64,000 nucleotides of DNA from an uncultured Clostridia bacterium (GTDB taxonomy: Bacteria; Bacillota; Clostridia; Oscillospirales; Butyricicoccaceae): NCBI GenBank assembly GCA_910586575.1, contig CAJUJQ010000003.1, forward strand, positions 1 to 64,000. Reading direction: 5' to 3'. The notes below the pieces were generated by a model. It was not told the origin of the DNA. It was given only the letters and a program-made list of their open reading frames with translations, and did no database searches. This document shows, in pieces, positions 6,201 to 14,993 of the stretch. The position numbers and the translations under genes are program-made. Position 1 is the stretch's first letter. Every line of letters starts with the position of its first letter.

Positions 6201-6641
6201 GAATGGGGCTACTCCCGCAGTGAGCCGATGGCGGTCGCGCCGGTCGATAAAGTGGAACAGGTGCTCCGGTTTGCCACCTCTGTTATCCCGTCCGGCCGGA
6301 TTTTCATGGGTGTGCCAAACTATGGTTATGACTGGACGCTTCCCTATGTTCCCGGCGAATCGGTCGCGCGGGCGCTTTCCAACGTCGAAGCCATCGACCA
6401 GGCAATTCAGGTGGGCGCGCACATCCAATACGATGAAACGGCACAGACGCCCTTCTACAACTATTGGCGCAACAATGCCGAGCACGAGGTCTGGTTTGAG
6501 GACGCGCGTTCCATCCGCGCAAAGCTGCTGCTTGCCAACGAATACCGCCTGCGCGGCATTTCGGTTTGGAACATCATGCAGTATTTCCCGCAGCTGTGGA
6601 TGGTGCTCAACGCGTTGTTTGAGATTGAAAAGCTGGACTGA
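6186..6641 (+). pseudogene. 3' fragment of a GH18 spore-cortex-type hydrolase
   Basis: In frame from 6186 this reads YEWGYSRSEPMAVAPVDKVE, then MGVPNYGYDWTLPYV, and ends ISVWNIMQYFPQLWMVLNAL. These are the last ~150 residues of the GH18 barrel of YaaH/SleL-like N-acetylglucosaminidases that act on spore peptidoglycan. The catalytic DxxDxDxE strand and N terminus are missing and must lie beyond the element, upstream of this window. No ribosome site precedes the internal ATG at 6228. The gene is split by integration, not decayed: the frame is intact. Confidence 0.85.
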
Positions 6642-6661
6642 CCATCCGGCGTGCGCGCGGC

Positions 6662-6705
6662 AAAGGCTGTCCCTGAGACGGATTGACGTTTCTCGGGCAG
6701 CCTTT
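6662..6705 (+). terminator. Terminator of the GH18 gene
   Basis: AAAGGCTGTCC... (6662-6680) pairs with ...GGGCAGCCTTT (6687-6705) in a long imperfect stem ending in TTT. It remains intact behind the interrupted gene. Confidence 0.7.
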
Positions 6706-6718
6706 CCCACCTGTCCGG

Positions 6719-6864
6719 AAACCATTGGCGCACCGTTGGACGCGAGCCTTTGCCGTCATGCCTTGCCGCTTCCCCTTGAAATCCGACAGGGTTCCTGTGG
6801 GAAACCATCCTGCCCTGACGACAAATTCCCACGTCATCCGGCATCCCCCCTGGTCTCCGAACAC
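6719..6864 (+). repeat. Intergenic repeat, copy 1 of about 145 bp
   Basis: Clearly related to the complement of 57959-58112: shared blocks include GAGCCTTTGCCGTCA, GCCGCTTCCCC and CTGACGACAAATTC. The spacer 6706-6941 otherwise shows no gene. It may be a MITE-like element or a structured RNA; see the finding. Confidence 0.6.
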
Positions 6865-6941
6865 TAGTGTCACAACGGCAGGAAAACGGAAAGAGGTGCT
6901 TTCGAGGAACGGAATTTTTTTGAAAAAAATATACAAACCGC

Positions 6942-6970
6942 TTGCAATGCGGCGGATAACGTGTTATACT
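6942..6970 (+). promoter_or_regulatory. Promoter of the rimP-nusA-infB operon
   Basis: TTGCAA (6942-6947), 17-bp spacer, TATACT (6965-6970). Confidence 0.7.
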
Positions 6971-7002
6971 GTATCTGTTAGATTAGGATAGTCAAGGTAA
7001 AG

Positions 7003-7026
7003 GAGTGGGGCAACCCACTCTTTCTT
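7003..7026 (+). ncRNA. rimP leader hairpin
   Basis: GAGTGGG (7003-7009), loop GCAA, CCCACTC (7014-7020), then TTTCTT. This terminator-like hairpin directly before rimP matches the known rimP-leader RNA of Firmicutes in form and position. It probably acts as an attenuator or autoregulatory element. Confidence 0.75.
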
Positions 7027-7040
7027 ATTGGAGGTACGCC

Positions 7041-7505
7041 ATGCAGGCAAAGGAACTGATCCGCCGCGTTGAGGAAATGGCACAGCCGCTGTGTGAAGCG
7101 AACGGCGTTTCCCTTTGGGACGTGGAATTTGAAAAGGAAGGCGGCATCCAGCTGCTGACGATTACGATTGACCGGAAAGGCGGCGTTGATATCAGCCAAT
7201 GCGAAGCCATTTCGCGCGCCATCGACCCGATGCTCGACGCGAAGGAATTCGACTCGCTGCCATCGTATACCCTGTGCGTATCCTCGGCGGGGCTGGAGCG
7301 CAAGCTGAAAAAACCCGCGCATTTTGAGAAATTCATCGGCGAAAAGGTCGAGGTACGTTTTTATAAGCCCATTGAAGGCGTGAAGTCGGTACAGGGCATT
7401 TTAGCCGGTTACGACCGGGGCTGCATCACGGTGGACCAGGACGGCGCGCGCCGGGTTTACGAGCCGGGCGATGTGGCGGTCTGCCGTCTGGTCGCCGATA
7501 TCTAA
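7041..7505 (+). CDS. rimP: Ribosome maturation factor RimP
   Basis: 154 residues, start MQAKELIRRVEEMAQPLCEA at ATG 7041 behind TTGGAGG; an ATG at 7005 lies in the leader hairpin. It has the N-terminal domain with DVEFEKEGG and ITIDRKGGVDISQCEAISR, and a C-terminal SH3-like domain (LEVRFYKP-like region to VCRLVADI). It binds the 30S subunit and is needed for late assembly of the head. First gene of the operon with nusA. Confidence 0.93.
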   Translation: MQAKELIRRVEEMAQPLCEANGVSLWDVEFEKEGGIQLLTITIDRKGGVDISQCEAISRAIDPMLDAKEFDSLPSYTLCVSSAGLERKLKKPAHFEKFIGEKVEVRFYKPIEGVKSVQGILAGYDRGCITVDQDGARRVYEPGDVAVCRLVADI

Positions 7506-7552
7506 AAAAATAACAGGTTTTTGTCTAAATAATAAGGAGTGATTCAGGAAAA

Positions 7553-8890
7553 ATGGCCAGAAAGAAAAAGGCGGAAAAGGAAGCCCCCAAGAGCATCTGG
7601 GAAAACAAGGAGTTTTTCCTTGCGCTTGACCAGCTGGAAAAAGAAAAGGGCATCCCGGTCGATTATATGCTCGACCGTGTCGGCCAGGCGCTGATTACCG
7701 CTTATAAACGGGAAAATGCCGGTATGACCGATAATATTTATGTCATCCCTAACCGGGAGGAATCGACCATCCGTATGTTTGTCCGTAAAACGGTTGTGGA
7801 CGATGTTTACGAGCCTTATGAGGAATTGTCGATTGAGGAGGCGCGCGAGTATAAGCCTGGCGCAATGCTGGGCGATATCATTGATATTGACGTACCGACG
7901 CGGTATTTCAGTCGCATTGCCGCACAGACTGCCAAGCAGGTCATTATCCAGGGTATCCGTGAGGCCGAGCGCGGCAGGACGTATGCCGAGTTCGAGTCCA
8001 AGGAGCACGAAATTATGACTGCGCAGGTGTCGCGGATCGACCCGCGCACGGGCAGCATTGCGCTGGAAATCGTATCCCAAGGCGAAAAGACCGAGGCCAT
8101 CCTGAGCCCCGGCGAACAGGTCCCGGGCGAGCAGTACGCCGAGGGCGATTTCATCAAGGTTTACCTGATTGAAGTACGCAAGGGCACGCGCGGCACGCAG
8201 GTCATGATTTCACGCACCCATCCGGGGCTGGTCAAGCGACTGTTCGAGCTGGAAGTACCGGAAATCCACAGCGGCGTTGTCGAGGTGAAATCGATTGCGC
8301 GCGAGGCAGGCAACCGCACCAAGATTGCCGTCACCGCGAATGACGAAAACGTGGACCCCATTGGTGCGTGTATCGGTGCGCGCGGCGCGCGTGTCAACAG
8401 CATCGTTGATCAGCTGGGCGGCGAAAAAATTGATGTCGTCAAGTGGTCGGAGGATACGGCGGCATTTGTTTCGGCGGCGCTCGCTCCGGCGGACGTCGTT
8501 TCTGCGACGCTCCAGCCGGACGGCAAAAGCTGCCGCGTGATTGTGCCGGACGACCAGCTCAGCCTTGCCATTGGCAAGGAGGGGCAAAACGCCCGCCTTG
8601 CTGCCAAGCTGACCGGCTGCAAGATCGATATTGCGCCGGCTTCCCAGGCGGCGAACGAACCCGCCGAAGCCCCCGTGCCGGAAGCCGAAGCCTCTGCGGT
8701 GGATGCTGAAGCCCCGGAAACGGAACCTCCCGCAACGGAAACCGAAGCGGTGGAAACGATTGCGGGGATTTCCGCCGGGCCTCTGGTACAGGAACCCGGC
8801 GCGGAAGTGGCGCAGCCCGCAGACGAACCGTCCAGGTTGACGGACGGGCCGGCGCCGGATGAAGCGGGGCTTCCCGAAACGGAAGAATAA
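7553..8890 (+). CDS. nusA: Transcription factor NusA
   Basis: 445 residues. Order: a short basic N-terminal extension, the RNA-polymerase-binding domain to about 135, an S1 domain (IMTAQVSRIDPRTGSIALEI), and KH1/KH2 domains with GARGARVNSIVDQLGGEKID and LAIGKEGQNARLAAKLTG. After residue 360 comes an Ala/Glu/Pro-rich acidic tail of about 85 residues in place of the AR repeats of proteobacteria. It controls pausing, termination and antitermination at RNA polymerase. Cytoplasmic. Confidence 0.96.
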   Translation: MARKKKAEKEAPKSIWENKEFFLALDQLEKEKGIPVDYMLDRVGQALITAYKRENAGMTDNIYVIPNREESTIRMFVRKTVVDDVYEPYEELSIEEAREYKPGAMLGDIIDIDVPTRYFSRIAAQTAKQVIIQGIREAERGRTYAEFESKEHEIMTAQVSRIDPRTGSIALEIVSQGEKTEAILSPGEQVPGEQYAEGDFIKVYLIEVRKGTRGTQVMISRTHPGLVKRLFELEVPEIHSGVVEVKSIAREAGNRTKIAVTANDENVDPIGACIGARGARVNSIVDQLGGEKIDVVKWSEDTAAFVSAALAPADVVSATLQPDGKSCRVIVPDDQLSLAIGKEGQNARLAAKLTGCKIDIAPASQAANEPAEAPVPEAEASAVDAEAPETEPPATETEAVETIAGISAGPLVQEPGAEVAQPADEPSRLTDGPAPDEAGLPETEE

Positions 8891-8905
8891 GCAAGGGGGA
8901 GAGAG

Positions 8906-9190
8906 ATGCAGAAGCAGCGCAAGATCCCAATGCGGCAATGCCTTGGCTGCCGCACGATGTTCCCCAAACGGGAGCTGATCCGTGTGGTGCGCGCGCCTGA
9001 CGAAGGCGGTATTTCGCTGGATTTCAAGGGCAAAGCGCCGGGGCGCGGGGCGTATCTGTGCGGCAAACCCGAGTGCCTGAAAAAAGCGCGCAAGGCCAAG
9101 GCGCTTGAGCGGGCATTCGGCTGCGCGGTGCCGCCCGAGGTTTATGACGCGCTCGAAGAACAACTGAAGGAGGCGGGGAATGACGGATAA
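8906..9190 (+). CDS. ylxR: YlxR-family RNA-binding protein
   Basis: 94 residues, MQKQRKIPMRQCLGCRTMFP, with the family signature RQCLGCR, GRGAYLCGKPECL and a C-terminal AFGCAVPPEVY. Family members (RnpM) bind RNase P RNA and may influence gene expression. GGGGGAGAG lies upstream. Its stop overlaps the start of ylxQ by 11 bases, indicating translational coupling. Confidence 0.9.
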   Translation: MQKQRKIPMRQCLGCRTMFPKRELIRVVRAPDEGGISLDFKGKAPGRGAYLCGKPECLKKARKAKALERAFGCAVPPEVYDALEEQLKEAGNDG

Positions 9191-9815
9191 TGGCGTTTGC
9201 AGCCTGCTGGGGCTGGCAAAGCGTGCGGGCAAGCTGGCAGCCGGTGACGAGCCGGTGCGCGAACTGCTGCGGGACGGTATCGTCCGGGCAGTGTTCCTGG
9301 CGTCCGACGCGGGCGCGTCCGCCACACGGCAGGCGGAATTTGCGGCGGAACGCGCGCAGGCGCCGCTGCTCAGGCTTCCGGTAACGGTGGCGGAGCTGGG
9401 CGGCGCGCTGGGGCGCAAGGCGTGTGCGCTGTGCGCGGTCAGCGACAGCGGCTTTGCGGCGAAGGCGGCGGAAAAGCTGGCGGCGGTTGACCCGGCGGCG
9501 CAGGAGGCCGCGCGGGTGCTGGCGGCAAGCCATGCCCGCTTCCAATCGCGGCGCGGTACGAAAAAACACAGGCAGGCGGAGCCTTCCGCAGGACAGGCAA
9601 AGCCTCGGCAAAGGAACCGCAAGCCGTGCCCCCCGGAGCAAAGCCGCAGGACGGACAGGAAAGGGGCGGCAAGCCGTAAGGCCCCCTCCGCAGGACGGAA
9701 ACCCGATTCCCCGGGCAGGAGACAGAGCGGCGCCCCGGAACGGAGCCGTACCGGCAGGCGCACGGCGGGGCGAAGCGCTCCCCTTGGCGGGAGCCACAGG
9801 AAGCCTTCCAAATAG
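9180..9815 (+). CDS. ylxQ: L7Ae-like RNA-binding protein YlxQ with long basic tail
   Basis: 211 residues. Residues 1-100 are the L7Ae/L30e-type domain (GVCSLLGLAKRAGKLAAGDE, VFLASDAGASATRQ). Family members are usually about 100 residues. Here residues 105-211 form an Arg/Lys/Pro/Ser/Gln-rich tail with no hydrophobic core. The tail is in frame with no stop and may bind RNA. Start ATG 9180 lies inside ylxR behind AAGGAGG. Confidence 0.85.
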   Translation: MTDNGVCSLLGLAKRAGKLAAGDEPVRELLRDGIVRAVFLASDAGASATRQAEFAAERAQAPLLRLPVTVAELGGALGRKACALCAVSDSGFAAKAAEKLAAVDPAAQEAARVLAASHARFQSRRGTKKHRQAEPSAGQAKPRQRNRKPCPPEQSRRTDRKGAASRKAPSAGRKPDSPGRRQSGAPERSRTGRRTAGRSAPLGGSHRKPSK

Positions 9816-9904
9816 ATTACAAGACAACAACCAGCCTTTGGCTGATGAATGCGCGGGAACACCGCGCGATAGAACATCCAAGCAATTTACGGAGGTGAGC
9901 GCCA

Positions 9905-12448
9905 ATGGCGATAGAAAACAAATACCGGGTACATGAGGTCGCAAAGGACTTCAACCGGAATACCAAAGATATCACCGATATCCTGACACAATACAGCAAG
10001 ACCCCCAAAAATCATATGCAGGTGCTTGACGATTTCGAGCTTTCGGTGATTTTCGAGGTTCTGACGCAGCAGAACCAGGTCGCTGAAATCGAATCCATCC
10101 TGCTTGCGCAGCAGGAGGAACGCGAGAAGCAGCTGGCGGCTGCGCGTGAGAAAGCGGTCAAGCAGCGGGCGGAAGCGCCCAAAGCGGAAAAGCCCGAACG
10201 GGGTGAGCGCTCCGACCGGCGCGGCAAGCAGCAACAGCCTGCCAAACAGCAGCAGCCCGCAAAACAACAGCCTGCGAATAAGCAGCAGCCCGCAAAGCAA
10301 CAGCCCGCGAAACAGCAGCCTGCCAAGCAGCAGCCCGCGAAGCCGCAGCAGCCTGCCAAGCAGCAACAGCCCGCGAAGCAGCAGCCTGCCAAGCAACAGC
10401 AGCAGCCTCAGCCCGCCGCCAGGCAGCAGGAGCAGGAAGCGCCCCGCCCGAGCAAGGTCAAGCAGGTGCACGTTATCGATACGCGCGGCGCGGGCGATGT
10501 CAACCTTGCCAAATATGACGACCGGATTGATTCGCTGGTACCCGAAAAGGCCAACAAAATGGGCGCGGGCAAGCAGAAGCTGACCAAACGCAGCGAACAG
10601 CGCGGCAAGCAGCAGGTATCGAGCAAGCGCCGGGCCGAAGAACAGGAGAAGATGCGCCGCCTGCAGCGCCAGCAGCAGATGGCTGCCGCCAAGAAGGTAC
10701 CGCTGAAAGTCATGATTCCGGACGAAATCAACGTCGGCGAGCTGGCGCAGCGCCTGAAGCGCACGGCGGCGGATGTAATCAAAGAACTGATGAAACTGGG
10801 CGTGATGGCGTCCATCTCGGAAAGCGTCGATTTTGATACAGCGGCGCTGGTCGCCGAGGAAATGGGCGCGAAGGTCGAAAAGGAAGTCCACATCACCATT
10901 GAGGAGCGCCTGTTCGACGAATCCGAGGATCAAGAAGCCGATCTCCTCCCCCGCGACCCGGTCGTCGTCGTTATGGGGCACGTAGACCACGGCAAGACCT
11001 CCCTGCTCGACGCTATCCGCAAGACCAAGGTCACCGAGGGCGAAGCGGGTGGCATCACCCAGCACATCGGCGCGTACCGCGTACAGGTGGGCGACAAGCC
11101 GATTACCTTCCTCGATACCCCCGGCCACGCGGCGTTTACGTCTATGCGCGCACGCGGCGCCCAGGTGACTGATATTGCGATTTTGGTCGTTGCGGCGGAC
11201 GACGGCATCATGCCGCAGACCATTGAAGCCATCAACCACGCCAAGGCGGCAAACGTGCCGATTATCGTGGCGGTGAATAAAATCGACAAGCAGGGCGCGA
11301 ACCCCGATCGTATCCTCCAGCAGCTGACCGAGTATGAGCTGGTTCCCGAGGAGTGGGGCGGCGATACGGTTGTCTGCCAGATTTCCGCCAAGTTCGGGCA
11401 GGGCATTGAGAACCTGCTGGAAATGGTGCTGCTGACCGCCGAGGTGCAGGAGCTTCGCGCGAACCCGAACCGGCAGGCAAAGGGTACAATCATTGAGGCC
11501 AAGCTCGACAAGGGCCGCGGCCCGGTCGCGACCGTCCTCATCCAGAACGGCACGCTGCATGCAGGCGACGTCATTATCGCGGGTACGGCGGTTGGCCGCG
11601 TCCGCGCGATGACCAACGACGACGGCAAGAAAATCCAGTCGGCCGGCCCGTCCGTCCCGGTCGAGATTATCGGCCTGGCAGAAGTACCGGGCGCGGGTGA
11701 TATCTTCTACGCGGTAGACGATGAACGCATGGCACGCGCACTCGTCGAGCAGCGCAAGGAGAAGGAGAAGGAGGAACGCAACAAGCGCTTCCATAAAGTC
11801 ACCCTTGATAACCTGTTCGACTCGATTCAGGAGGGCCAGATTAAGGAACTCAATATCATCGTCAAGGCGGATGTGCAGGGGTCTGTTGAGGCCGTGCGCT
11901 CATCGCTCGAAAAGCTGACCTGTGACGAGGTGCGCGTCCATGTAATCCATGGCGCAGTCGGCGCGATTAACGAATCCGACGTGATGCTCGCAAGCGCGTC
12001 CCACGCGATTATTGTCGGCTTCAATGTGCGCCCCGAGCGCGCGGCTGCCGAGTCGGCGCAGATTCAGGGCGTTGATATGCGCATGTACCGGATTATCTAT
12101 GACTGCATCGAGGAGATGGAGCAGGCGATGAAGGGCATGCTCGCGCCCAAGTTCAAGGAAGCCGTGCTCGGCCATGCCGAGGTGCGCACGACCTTCCGCG
12201 TGTCGGGTGTCGGCACGGTGGCGGGCTGCTATGTGCAGGACGGCAAAATCCAGCGTTCGGCACAGCTGCGTGTGCTGCGTGACAACGTGGTCATCCATGA
12301 GGGCGTGCTGGCTTCGCTCAAGCGCTTCAAGGATGACGTGAAGGAAGTCGCGGCGGGCTATGAGTGCGGCTGCGGCGTGGAAAACTTCAATGATATCAAG
12401 GACGGCGACGTGTTCGAGGCCTTTATCATGGAGGAAATTAAGCAGTAA
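9905..12448 (+). CDS. infB: Translation initiation factor IF-2
   Basis: 847 residues. The N terminus (1-60) is an IF2 helix-turn-helix. Residues about 95-185 are a low-complexity PAKQQ repeat linker. A second IF2_N domain follows ([20 protein letters not shown]). The GTPase domain starts near 350: G1 [10 protein letters not shown]3 DTPGHAAF, G4 NKID. Domains II to IV end near [16 protein letters not shown]. It delivers fMet-tRNA to the 30S subunit. GGAGGTG precedes ATG 9905. Last gene of the operon, followed by a terminator. Confidence 0.97.
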   Translation: MAIENKYRVHEVAKDFNRNTKDITDILTQYSKTPKNHMQVLDDFELSVIFEVLTQQNQVAEIESILLAQQEEREKQLAAAREKAVKQRAEAPKAEKPERGERSDRRGKQQQPAKQQQPAKQQPANKQQPAKQQPAKQQPAKQQPAKPQQPAKQQQPAKQQPAKQQQQPQPAARQQEQEAPRPSKVKQVHVIDTRGAGDVNLAKYDDRIDSLVPEKANKMGAGKQKLTKRSEQRGKQQVSSKRRAEEQEKMRRLQRQQQMAAAKKVPLKVMIPDEINVGELAQRLKRTAADVIKELMKLGVMASISESVDFDTAALVAEEMGAKVEKEVHITIEERLFDESEDQEADLLPRDPVVVVMGHVDHGKTSLLDAIRKTKVTEGEAGGITQHIGAYRVQVGDKPITFLDTPGHAAFTSMRARGAQVTDIAILVVAADDGIMPQTIEAINHAKAANVPIIVAVNKIDKQGANPDRILQQLTEYELVPEEWGGDTVVCQISAKFGQGIENLLEMVLLTAEVQELRANPNRQAKGTIIEAKLDKGRGPVATVLIQNGTLHAGDVIIAGTAVGRVRAMTNDDGKKIQSAGPSVPVEIIGLAEVPGAGDIFYAVDDERMARALVEQRKEKEKEERNKRFHKVTLDNLFDSIQEGQIKELNIIVKADVQGSVEAVRSSLEKLTCDEVRVHVIHGAVGAINESDVMLASASHAIIVGFNVRPERAAAESAQIQGVDMRMYRIIYDCIEEMEQAMKGMLAPKFKEAVLGHAEVRTTFRVSGVGTVAGCYVQDGKIQRSAQLRVLRDNVVIHEGVLASLKRFKDDVKEVAAGYECGCGVENFNDIKDGDVFEAFIMEEIKQ

Positions 12449-12458
12449 TCAACCAATC

Positions 12459-12490
12459 GCAGGGCGGGGGTTATGCCCGCCCTGCTTTTT
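12459..12490 (+). terminator. Terminator of the nusA-infB operon
   Basis: GCAGGGCGGG (12459-12468) and CCCGCCCTGC (12476-12485) with TTTTTC after. Confidence 0.85.
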
Positions 12491-12532
12491 CACCAGGCAA
12501 GGGATTGCGGGGCGCATACGGGAGGGATGCCC

Positions 12533-12694
12533 GTGGAAGATTATGAAGTGGTAAGGGCTGATTTCGAGGGACCGCACAGCGCGGCGGCCTGGGAAACATA
12601 CGGCGTCTGGCGGCGCAGCGCCTGGCGGGCGCGGATACCCGGCGGCTGCTGTTTTGGCGGTATGCCCTTGTTTGGAAAAAAACTGTCTGAATGA
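12533..12694 (+). CDS. Small hypothetical protein before rbfA
   Basis: 53 residues if started at GTG 12533, 6 bases after GGGAGGG; the ATG at 12527 would be too close to that site. It reads MEDYEVVRADFEGPHSAAAW and ends GGMPLFGKKLSE, with two adjacent cysteines near residue 40. No family recognised. It fills the space between the infB terminator and rbfA and could be translated from the rbfA transcript. Low certainty. Confidence 0.4.
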   Translation: MEDYEVVRADFEGPHSAAAWETYGVWRRSAWRARIPGGCCFGGMPLFGKKLSE

Positions 12695-12713
12695 AAGCTA
12701 TAGAGGGACTGAA

Positions 12714-13094
12714 ATGGCAAATAATCGAACCCAGCGCATTTCTGAAGAGGTGATGCGCGCGCTGGCCGACGCCATCCGCACGGTGAAAGACCCCCGTTTG
12801 CAAAACGGGCTGGTGTCCATCACCCGCTGTGAGGTGACCGGCGACCTGCGCTATGCAAAGGTATATATTTCGGTGCTCGGCTCCGAAGCCGACGCAAAAG
12901 AGGTAATGCGCGGGCTGAAATCGGCGTCCGGCTGGCTCCGCCGCGAGGTTGGGAGCCGGGTGCAGCTGCGCTACGCGCCCGAGCTGGTGTTTACGCTTGA
13001 CCACTCGATTACGCACGGCGCGCATATTTCCGAGGTTTTAAACCGGCTTGGCCGGGAAGGCAAGCTCGGCGGAAACGAGGAGGACGAAGAATGA
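12714..13094 (+). CDS. rbfA: Ribosome-binding factor A
   Basis: 126 residues, MANNRTQRISEEVMRALADA, with the KH-like core (DPRLQNGLVSITRCEVTGDL, YAKVYISVLG) and LRRELGS-like LRREVGSRVQLRYAPELVF. It assists 16S rRNA 5' maturation in 30S assembly. Start ATG 12714 has GAGGG 6 bases upstream. It overlaps nrnA by four bases (ATGA). Confidence 0.95.
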   Translation: MANNRTQRISEEVMRALADAIRTVKDPRLQNGLVSITRCEVTGDLRYAKVYISVLGSEADAKEVMRGLKSASGWLRREVGSRVQLRYAPELVFTLDHSITHGAHISEVLNRLGREGKLGGNEEDEE

Positions 13095-14059
13095 CAGTTA
13101 CCGTACAGGAGGCCGCGGAAGCGCTTCGCGGCGCGGATCATATCCTGATTTTTACCCACCGCAGGCCGGACGGCGATACAACCGGCTGTGCCGGGGCGCT
13201 GTGCCGGGGGCTGCGCGCGGCTGGCAAAACGGCGTATTTGTTCCCGAACCCGGATTTGACCCCGCGCTACGCGCCGCTGAACGCGCCGCTGGTGATGCCG
13301 GAGGGCTTTGCACCCGGCTTTCTGGTTTCAACCGATGTCGCGGACACCAATATGCTGCCTGACAGCGCGGCGGGCTTCGCGGACAAAATCGACCTGGTGA
13401 TTGACCACCACCGTTCCAACCCGATGTTCGGCGCGCGCAACCTGGTGCGCCCGGAGGCCGGGGCCTGCGCCGAGGTTATTTACGATATTCTGATGGCGCT
13501 CGGCGTGCCCATGACGCGGGAGCTTGCCGAACCGCTGTATGTCGGCGTTTCGACCGATACCGGCTGCTTTAAGTTCTCCAATACGACTGTGCACACCCAT
13601 GAAGTCGCGGCGGCGTGCCTTGCGACCGGGCTGGACTGCGGCGAGCTGAACCGCACGCTGTTCGAGGTCAAAAGCTGGCGGCGGCTGCAAATGGAACAGA
13701 TTATCATCGAAACCATGGAGTTTTATCATGACCGCAAAATTGCGGTGGCGCTGCTGCGCCGCGCGGACCTGGACCGGGTCGGCGCAACCGAGGACGATTT
13801 GGACTCGATTTCGGCGCTGCCGCGCATGGTCGAGGGCGTGCAGGCGGGGCTGACGCTCACCGAAAACAAAAACGGAACCGTGCGGTGCTCGGTGCGCACC
13901 ACCAAGGAGGTGGACGCGTCCGCGATTTGCCGGAGGTGCGGCGGCGGCGGGCACCTGCGCGCGGGCGGCGCGACCTTCCCGGCGGGCGTTTCACTGGACG
14001 AAGCCAAGCGGAGGGTGCTTGCCGCGGCAGAGGATGCTTACAATGAAAGCGGGCTTTGA
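13091..14059 (+). CDS. nrnA: NrnA-type DHH phosphoesterase
   Basis: 322 residues. Metal motifs: HRRPDGDTTGCAGAL near the N terminus, DVADTN, DHHRSN and GVSTDTGCFKF. A DHHA1 domain at the C terminus has GGGGHLRAGGATFP. It degrades nanoRNA oligonucleotides and pAp, and in some relatives cyclic dinucleotide products. Position between rbfA and truB is the standard Firmicute order, with start overlap on rbfA. Confidence 0.93.
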   Translation: MTVTVQEAAEALRGADHILIFTHRRPDGDTTGCAGALCRGLRAAGKTAYLFPNPDLTPRYAPLNAPLVMPEGFAPGFLVSTDVADTNMLPDSAAGFADKIDLVIDHHRSNPMFGARNLVRPEAGACAEVIYDILMALGVPMTRELAEPLYVGVSTDTGCFKFSNTTVHTHEVAAACLATGLDCGELNRTLFEVKSWRRLQMEQIIIETMEFYHDRKIAVALLRRADLDRVGATEDDLDSISALPRMVEGVQAGLTLTENKNGTVRCSVRTTKEVDASAICRRCGGGGHLRAGGATFPAGVSLDEAKRRVLAAAEDAYNESGL

Positions 14060-14963
14060 TTATAACGGGATTTTGATTGTCGATAAGCCCGCCGGTTTTA
14101 CCTCCCATGACGTGGTTGCCAAGCTGCGCGGCATGTTCAAAACCCGGCGTATCGGACACGGCGGCACGCTCGACCCGATGGCGACCGGCGTGCTGCCGGT
14201 GTTCATCGGCGGGGCGACCAAAGCCGCCGACTATGCCGCCGCGCAGGACAAGTCTTACCGCGCGGGGTTCCAGCTGGGATTTGCGACCGATACGCAGGAT
14301 ATCACCGGTTCGGTGGTGCGGCGCTCCGATATCCGCGTGGAGGAAGCCGCCGTCCGGGCGGCGCTGGCGCGGTTCGAGGGCAAGCAGACCCAGCTGCCGC
14401 CGATGTATTCGGCGGTGCAGGTGAACGGCAAGCGGCTCTATGATTTGGCGCGCAAAGGCATTGAGGTCGAGCGCCCCGCGCGGGAGATTTCCCTTTCGCG
14501 GATAGCACTGGAGCGGTTCGACGGGGACGCGCAGAAAGGGACACTGCTGATTACCTGTTCTAAAGGCACTTACGTGCGCACCATCGTGCATGATTTGGGC
14601 GTGCGGCTGGGAACCTTTGCGGCGATGGACAGCCTGACCCGCACCCGTTCAGGGGCGTACCCGCTGGAGGAAGCATCCTCTCTGGAAGCCGTGCAGCAGG
14701 CGGCGGACGAGGGCAGGCTTGCGGCGCTGCTCCGCCCGACCGATTCGCTGTTCCTGGATTATCCGGCGGTGACGCTCGATGAGGCGGGCTGGAAGCGCGC
14801 GCAGAACGGCGCGTTTATTGATTTCACCCACGCGGCGGGCTGCCCCCGGGAACGCGGCACGCTCTGCCGGGTTTATTACGGCGGCGCGTTTCAGCTGCTC
14901 GGGCGGGTGGACACGCTGCAAAAGGGCGGGTTTGCGCTGTTTGTACACAAAAATTTCCGGTGA
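14043..14963 (+). CDS. truB: tRNA pseudouridine-55 synthase
   Basis: 306 residues, MKAGFDYNGILIVDKPAGFT, with HGGTLDPMATGVLPV containing the catalytic Asp. Further motifs are KSYRAGFQLGFATDTQD and CSKGTYVRTIVHDLG. It modifies U55 in the T loop of tRNA. ATG 14043 overlaps the end of nrnA by 17 bases; an ATG at 14034 is an alternative. Confidence 0.95.
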   Translation: MKAGFDYNGILIVDKPAGFTSHDVVAKLRGMFKTRRIGHGGTLDPMATGVLPVFIGGATKAADYAAAQDKSYRAGFQLGFATDTQDITGSVVRRSDIRVEEAAVRAALARFEGKQTQLPPMYSAVQVNGKRLYDLARKGIEVERPAREISLSRIALERFDGDAQKGTLLITCSKGTYVRTIVHDLGVRLGTFAAMDSLTRTRSGAYPLEEASSLEAVQQAADEGRLAALLRPTDSLFLDYPAVTLDEAGWKRAQNGAFIDFTHAAGCPRERGTLCRVYYGGAFQLLGRVDTLQKGGFALFVHKNFR

Positions 14964-14993
14964 AAAACATGGTTTTGAATGGAGGCTGATTCT

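Noticed and set aside
6228..6641. Independent short gene from ATG 6228
   Set aside because: No ribosome site; codons upstream of this ATG in the same frame are also GH18, so it is a fragment of a larger gene.
6186..7040. tRNA gene as the integration site
   Set aside because: No cloverleaf seen; the element is in a protein gene, as is usual for large serine recombinases.
9887..11794. 635-codon open frame antisense to infB
   Set aside because: High-GC codon bias opens the opposite strand; low-complexity leucine/arginine-rich product, no ribosome site, and infB is certain.
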